Source: Microlunatus phosphovorus NM-1
GTDB taxonomy: Bacteria > Actinomycetota > Actinomycetes > Propionibacteriales > Propionibacteriaceae
Length of the DNA stretch: 64,000 nt
NCBI RefSeq assembly: GCF_000270245.1
Contig: NC_015635.1
Location: 124,001 to 188,000, forward strand
Direction: 5' to 3'
Part shown: positions 60,244 to 64,000 of the stretch, piece after piece
Layout: every line of letters begins with the position of its first letter
Numbering within the stretch: the stretch's first letter is position 1
The notes under the pieces: generated by a model
The model's input: only the letters and a program-made list of their open reading frames with translations
What the model was told of the DNA's origin: nothing
Database searches by the model: none
Position numbers and translations under genes: made by a program

Positions 60244-61521
60244 ATGGACGATGCGGCGCCTACTGACGGTGGGCCTGCGTCGGGCGAACCCGATCGGGGC
60301 CGGCCGGGTGGCCGTGGACCGGAGCGCGCTCCGCGTCGGCGGCGCGGGATCGCCGTCGCGATGATGGCGTTGTTCGTCGTCATCGCGATCGTGGTGGTCC
60401 TGTTGCCGGCCGGGGCACGCTGGTACACGAATCGGGTGCCCAGTGACTTGCGGCCGTCGCAGGCACCCGAGCAGTTGCGCTCCCTGAGCATCGACTTCGG
60501 GATGGTCGTGGATCCGAAGACCGACTGGGCGGCGGTGCGACGCCATCTCGACCAGGTGGGTGCCACGGCTGTCGCGCTGAACGCCGGCCGGGTCGAATTC
60601 ACCGCCTTCGACTGGCCCGCGCATCCCGAGGTGGCCGCCGAGCCCGGCACCGACCATCTCGCGGTCGCCGCCCGGCAGCTGAGGGTGGGTGCCGACGGGA
60701 CGCAGCGTGAGGTCAGCCTGATCGTCGACGCGTTCATCCCGGAGTGGATCAAGTCCGATCCGTCGGTCGGCGGGATCGGGGTCGAAGGCAAACGAGGGCC
60801 GTACACCGCCTCGGCGTCGCAGCTCTACTCCGGGGAGGTGGGGGACCGACTGGTGGCCTACGTCGCGGCGTTGGGCGAACGGTACGACCCGAGTGCGATC
60901 GAGATCACCGAGCTGTTCTTGAGCTTCTACACCTACGGTCCCGACGATCTCGCGCTCTATCGGCAGCTGACCGGTGCGGCCGACTGGCCGCGTAGCCCGG
61001 ACGGCTCGATCAATCAGCTCGACCCGAGCATCGGGATCTGGCGGTCCCAGGTGCTGGCACATCTGCTGGGTCGGATGCGGACGGCGTTGGACGGCGTGCG
61101 GAACGGTCAGGGTCGCGACATCAAGCTGGTGATGGATGTCCGGGTGGACTGGACCAACCCGGCTGCCGGGCGGCCGTTCAGCGGTCAGGACTACGCGATC
61201 CTGCTGGAGTCGGCCGACCTGCTCCAGGTGTGGGCCTACCTCGGCTCGACGACGGCGAAGGGCTCGGTCCGAGCTCCGTCGGAGATCACCCGCCTGACCG
61301 GTGCCTTGAACGGCGCCGGCCTGGACATGTCACGGTTCATCATGTCGGTCGGCCTGTGGACCGGAGCACCGGGGGCCGAGCCCCCCGGCCGGCTCGGACC
61401 CGCCGTGCTGGGCGAGGCGGTCACGGCCGCCACCAGCAACGGGATCAGCGCGGTCAATGTCACGCCGTACTCATTGATGAGCAATGCACATTGGACCGCG
61501 CTGGCCCGAGTTTGGAACTAG
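60244..61521 (+). CDS. membrane-anchored TIM-barrel-like polysaccharide protein
   Basis: 425 aa from the ATG at 60244 with GGAGG upstream. An acidic/basic 40-residue cytosolic tail, one membrane anchor near residues 38-60 (GIAVAMMALFVVIAIVVVLL), then an external domain: LSIDFGMVVDPKTDWAAVRR, ALNAGRVEFTAFDWPAHPEV, VSLIVDAFIPEWIKSDPSVG, AIEITELFLSFYTYGPDDLA (acidic pair), IKLVMDVRVDWTNPAAGRPF. Repeated beta-strand/helix units ending in acidic residues suggest a TIM-barrel glycosidase such as the PgaB C-domain. Family not firmly identified. Confidence 0.65.
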   Translation: MDDAAPTDGGPASGEPDRGRPGGRGPERAPRRRRGIAVAMMALFVVIAIVVVLLPAGARWYTNRVPSDLRPSQAPEQLRSLSIDFGMVVDPKTDWAAVRRHLDQVGATAVALNAGRVEFTAFDWPAHPEVAAEPGTDHLAVAARQLRVGADGTQREVSLIVDAFIPEWIKSDPSVGGIGVEGKRGPYTASASQLYSGEVGDRLVAYVAALGERYDPSAIEITELFLSFYTYGPDDLALYRQLTGAADWPRSPDGSINQLDPSIGIWRSQVLAHLLGRMRTALDGVRNGQGRDIKLVMDVRVDWTNPAAGRPFSGQDYAILLESADLLQVWAYLGSTTAKGSVRAPSEITRLTGALNGAGLDMSRFIMSVGLWTGAPGAEPPGRLGPAVLGEAVTAATSNGISAVNVTPYSLMSNAHWTALARVWN

Positions 61522-61569
61522 CGGGTCCCGCACTGCGCACGAGCCCATAAACGTCCCTAAGATGCGCCC

Positions 61570-63558
61570 ATGCCCACTGACGCCGGCCGGAAGTCGAGCC
61601 CGACCGGTGCGGTGGTGGCGGTCCTCTGCCTCGCCGGCACCACGGTCTCGCTGCAGCAGACCCTGGTGGTCGCCCTGCTGCCCAGCTTCGCCGAGCTGCT
61701 GTCTTTGTCCACCGACGATGTCTCCTGGCTGATCACCGCCACCTTGCTGACGTCGGCGGTCGCCACCCCGGTCGTCGCCCGGCTCGCCGACATGTACGGC
61801 AAGCGGCTGATGATGATCGTCTGCATCGTGTTGATGGCGGCTGGCTCGCTGATCGCGGCGCTGAGCTCGGGCAGCTTCGCCCTGCTGATCGTCGGCCGGG
61901 CGCTGCAGGGTTTCTCCTCCGCCTTGATCCCGGTCGGCATCAGCATCATGCGCGACCAGTTGCCGAAGGAGAAGGTGTCCTCGGCGATCGCCCTGATGAG
62001 CGCCACGCTCGGCATCGGCGGCGCGCTCGGTCTGCCACTCGGTGGGCTGCTGTTCTCCCATTTCGGCTGGTCGGCAGTGTTCTGGCTGTCGGTGGTGGTC
62101 GGCATCGCGATCCTGGTGGCGGTGATCCGCATCGTGCCGGAGTCCGGGGTACGCACCCGTGGCCGCTTCGACCTGGTCGGTGCGCTGCTGCTGTCGGCGG
62201 CGCTGACCTGTCTGCTGTTGGTGATCTCCAAGGGGGCGCAGTGGCACGGTGAGGTCGTCATCGCGCTGCTGGTCGCCGCGGTGGCGATCTTGGCGGTGTG
62301 GTTCCCCTACTCACTGCGGGCCAGTCAGCCGCTGGTGGACCTGCGCACCTCGGCCCGGCGACCGGTGCTGTTGACCAACCTGGCCTCGGTGCTGGTCGGG
62401 TTCGCGCTGATGGCCAACATCCTGCTCACCGCCCAGCAGCTGCAGTTGCCGCCGGTGGCCGGCGGCTACGGTCTGGACGCTCTCAGTGCCGGGCTCGCGA
62501 TGGTGCCCGGCGGCTTGGCAATGGTGGTGTTCTCGCCGGTGTCCGGCCGGATGATCAACCGCTGGGGCGGCCGGATCACCCTGCTCACCGGGTGCGCGAT
62601 CATGGGCGCTGCCTATCTCGGGTGGGCTTTCTTCGGTCATTCGATGCTTGCGGTGGTGACCGGCTCCACGATCGTCATGGTCGGCTGCGCGATCGCGTAC
62701 GCGGCGATGCCGAGTCTGATCATGGCGAACGTGCCGATCACCGAGACGGCCTCCGCGAACGGATTGAACTCACTGCTCCGGGCCCTGGGCACGTCCACCG
62801 CCAGTGCGGTGATCGCCGCGCTCCTGGCCGGGGTGACGCACGAGGTCGACGGCGTTCAGGTGACCAGCCCACTCGCGTACACGATCACCTGCTGGATCGG
62901 TCTTGCGGTCTGCCTGGCGGCCGGTGTTCTGGTGTGGCTGGTGCCGCGAGATGCAGCCGCTCCGCTCGAGGCCGATGTCGAAGCCGCCCCGGCACCCAGG
63001 AAGGCCGCTGTAGCGCAGGCGGGGGAGAGTTCGGAGATCGTGGTCCGCGGCCGGGTGCTGCGACCCGACGACAAGCCTCATCCACAGGCGGTGGTGACCG
63101 CGGTCCGGTTGACCGGCGAGCCCTTGGACTGGGCCCGAGCCGACAATGCCGGGGCATTCTCCCTCGCTCTCCCCGGACGCGGCCGCTATCTGCTGATCGC
63201 CAATGCCGACGCCTGGACGCCGAAGTCGCAGGTAGCCGACTTCCAGGACCCGGACACGCCGATGATCGTGCATCTCGGCGGGCCGCTGCTGCTGACCGGG
63301 ACGGTGACCCAGGCCGGCGCACCGGTCCAGGGCGCGTTGCTGACTTTGAGCGCGACGACCGGCGAGGTACGTGCGACGACGGCCAGTGGTGCGGACGGCA
63401 GCTATCTGCTGCGCCTGCCCCCACCCGGTCACCAGATCCTGACGGTGCTCGGTCCCGACCTGCGTGCCACGCGTGCGGTGAAGATCTTCACCACCACCCA
63501 GTCCGCGATCTGCGACATCGAGCTGGAGCCGTCCGGTTCGACCGCCGACGAATCCTGA
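61570..63558 (+). CDS. DHA2-type MFS transporter with C-terminal carboxypeptidase-regulatory-like domains
   Basis: 662 aa. Residues 1-460 are a 14-helix MFS protein (VSLQQTLVVALLPSFAELLS, loop motif ARLADMYGKRLMMIV, GRALQGFSSALIPVGISIMR motif C region, SGRMINRWGGRITLL). After a linker at 465-490, two beta-sandwich repeats follow: VVRGRVLRPDDKPHPQAVVT and LTGTVTQAGAPVQGALLTLS with SGADGSYLLRLPPPGHQILT, typical of CarboxypepD_reg domains. They probably face the cytoplasm. Substrate unknown; its position suggests an exopolysaccharide or lipid role. Confidence 0.85.
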   Translation: MPTDAGRKSSPTGAVVAVLCLAGTTVSLQQTLVVALLPSFAELLSLSTDDVSWLITATLLTSAVATPVVARLADMYGKRLMMIVCIVLMAAGSLIAALSSGSFALLIVGRALQGFSSALIPVGISIMRDQLPKEKVSSAIALMSATLGIGGALGLPLGGLLFSHFGWSAVFWLSVVVGIAILVAVIRIVPESGVRTRGRFDLVGALLLSAALTCLLLVISKGAQWHGEVVIALLVAAVAILAVWFPYSLRASQPLVDLRTSARRPVLLTNLASVLVGFALMANILLTAQQLQLPPVAGGYGLDALSAGLAMVPGGLAMVVFSPVSGRMINRWGGRITLLTGCAIMGAAYLGWAFFGHSMLAVVTGSTIVMVGCAIAYAAMPSLIMANVPITETASANGLNSLLRALGTSTASAVIAALLAGVTHEVDGVQVTSPLAYTITCWIGLAVCLAAGVLVWLVPRDAAAPLEADVEAAPAPRKAAVAQAGESSEIVVRGRVLRPDDKPHPQAVVTAVRLTGEPLDWARADNAGAFSLALPGRGRYLLIANADAWTPKSQVADFQDPDTPMIVHLGGPLLLTGTVTQAGAPVQGALLTLSATTGEVRATTASGADGSYLLRLPPPGHQILTVLGPDLRATRAVKIFTTTQSAICDIELEPSGSTADES

Positions 63559-63637
63559 TTCGCGGTTTGGCGAGCCCGTGCCCCGCGGTTGGGGGCTGTA
63601 TCTGGGTTTGCGCGGGTGTGGTTGCGCGCGTTGTGCT

Positions 63638-64000
63638 GGTCATCTCTGGCCCGGTGGTGCGAAACGTACTCGGATCACGCCTGACCGGTGGTCGTCTGTG
63701 GCCCGCCGGCGCGAGACGTACGCAGATCACGCCTGACCCGCGGTCGTCTGTGGCTCGGAGGCGCCAAAGCTGCGGGCGTGCGTTCGGCTTTCGGTTGTCT
63801 GTGGCCCGGTGGTGCGAAACGTTCGCGGATCACGCCTGGCCGGTGGTCGTCTGTGGCCCGGTGACGCGAAAGGTACGGGCGTGCGTTCGGCTTTCGGTTG
63901 TCTGTGGCCCGCGGGCGCGAGACGTACGCAGGTTACGCCTGACCCGCGGTCGTCTGTGGCCCGCGGGCGCGAGACGTACGCAGGTTACGCCTGACCTGCG
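63638..64000. repeat. degenerate tandem array of about 52-bp units
   Basis: Seven units start at 63638, 63690, 63742, 63793, 63845, 63896 and 63948, each beginning GGTCGTCTGTGGCCCG or near variants. Two kinds alternate in part: units with GTACGCAGATCACGCCTGACC-like ends (52 bp) and units 3 and 5 with GCGTGCGTTCGGCTTTC ends (51 bp). The array continues past the window edge. Unlike CRISPR there are no unique spacers. Confidence 0.85.

Noticed and set aside
63638-64000. CRISPR array
   Set aside because: The units are near-contiguous degenerate tandem repeats with no unique spacers of constant size, and no cas genes lie nearby.

Overview
The window is GC-rich DNA from a Gram-positive actinobacterium. 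Support comes from GTG starts with GGAGG-type ribosome-binding sites, many 4-base ATGA/GTGA gene overlaps, and genes such as a FemX-like peptidoglycan bridge enzyme, actinobacterial DrrAB remnants and AbiEi/Vsr-like proteins. A member of Propionibacteriales is my guess; no marker gene proves it. No rRNA, tRNA or CRISPR array was recognised.

Left arm (1-31.9 kb), chromosomal. In order: cell-wall genes (alanine-racemase-like, FemX); a drug/metabolite exporter; exonuclease III; a minus-strand three-gene set (SDR, acyltransferase, alkyl-DHAP-synthase-like) that looks like an ether-lipid pathway; TenA; L-2-hydroxyglutarate oxidase; then a six-gene plus-strand cluster (MDR dehydrogenase, PTPS/QueD-like, GT4 glycosyltransferase, methyltransferase, RibD-C reductase, GTP cyclohydrolase II) that looks like an uncharacterised pathway to a glycosylated pterin or flavin-like compound. 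An intact IS3-family element with 3-bp target duplications sits just in front of its last gene. Next come MFS, AckA-Pta, decayed genes, VapBC, a TetR/DrrAB locus with a 5'-deleted ATPase, an AbiEi/Vsr-like gene flanked by two related palindromes, a PAAR protein, and a zincin-type protein with the N-terminal tail typical of contractile-injection-system cargo, next to a NarL-type response regulator.

Middle (32.18-50.41 kb): an inserted DNA circle of about 18.2 kb. The partner histidine kinase of the response regulator is cut in two: its 3' part ends at 32181 and its 5' part begins at 50405, same strand. The inserted DNA itself begins and ends inside one gene, a CpaF-type ATPase: the middle part is at 32181 and the N-terminal part ends at 50405. 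Removing the segment restores the kinase; closing it into a circle restores cpaF across the junction. The element carries ParA and a ParB-like partner, AT-rich direct and inverted repeats resembling a partition site, and SAF/CpaE/CpaF genes, so it is probably a plasmid remnant. It has been remodelled by two identical 616-bp IS256 fragments in inverted orientation bounding 8.9 kb of cargo (sugar ABC transporter, TetR, MFS, methyltransferase, TetR, reductase), and by an IS30 element nested in an IS3 element.

Right arm (50.4-64 kb), chromosomal: the 5' part of the kinase, a membrane protein, a PIN toxin-antitoxin pair, a winged-helix regulator, a Gfo/Idh oxidoreductase divergent from a LacI regulator with a clear palindromic operator between them, and a likely exopolysaccharide locus (ATP-grasp, GT2 synthase, a receiver-domain/PIG-L deacetylase fusion, a membrane-anchored TIM-barrel-like protein, an MFS protein with extra C-terminal beta domains). 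The window ends in a degenerate tandem array of about 52-bp units.
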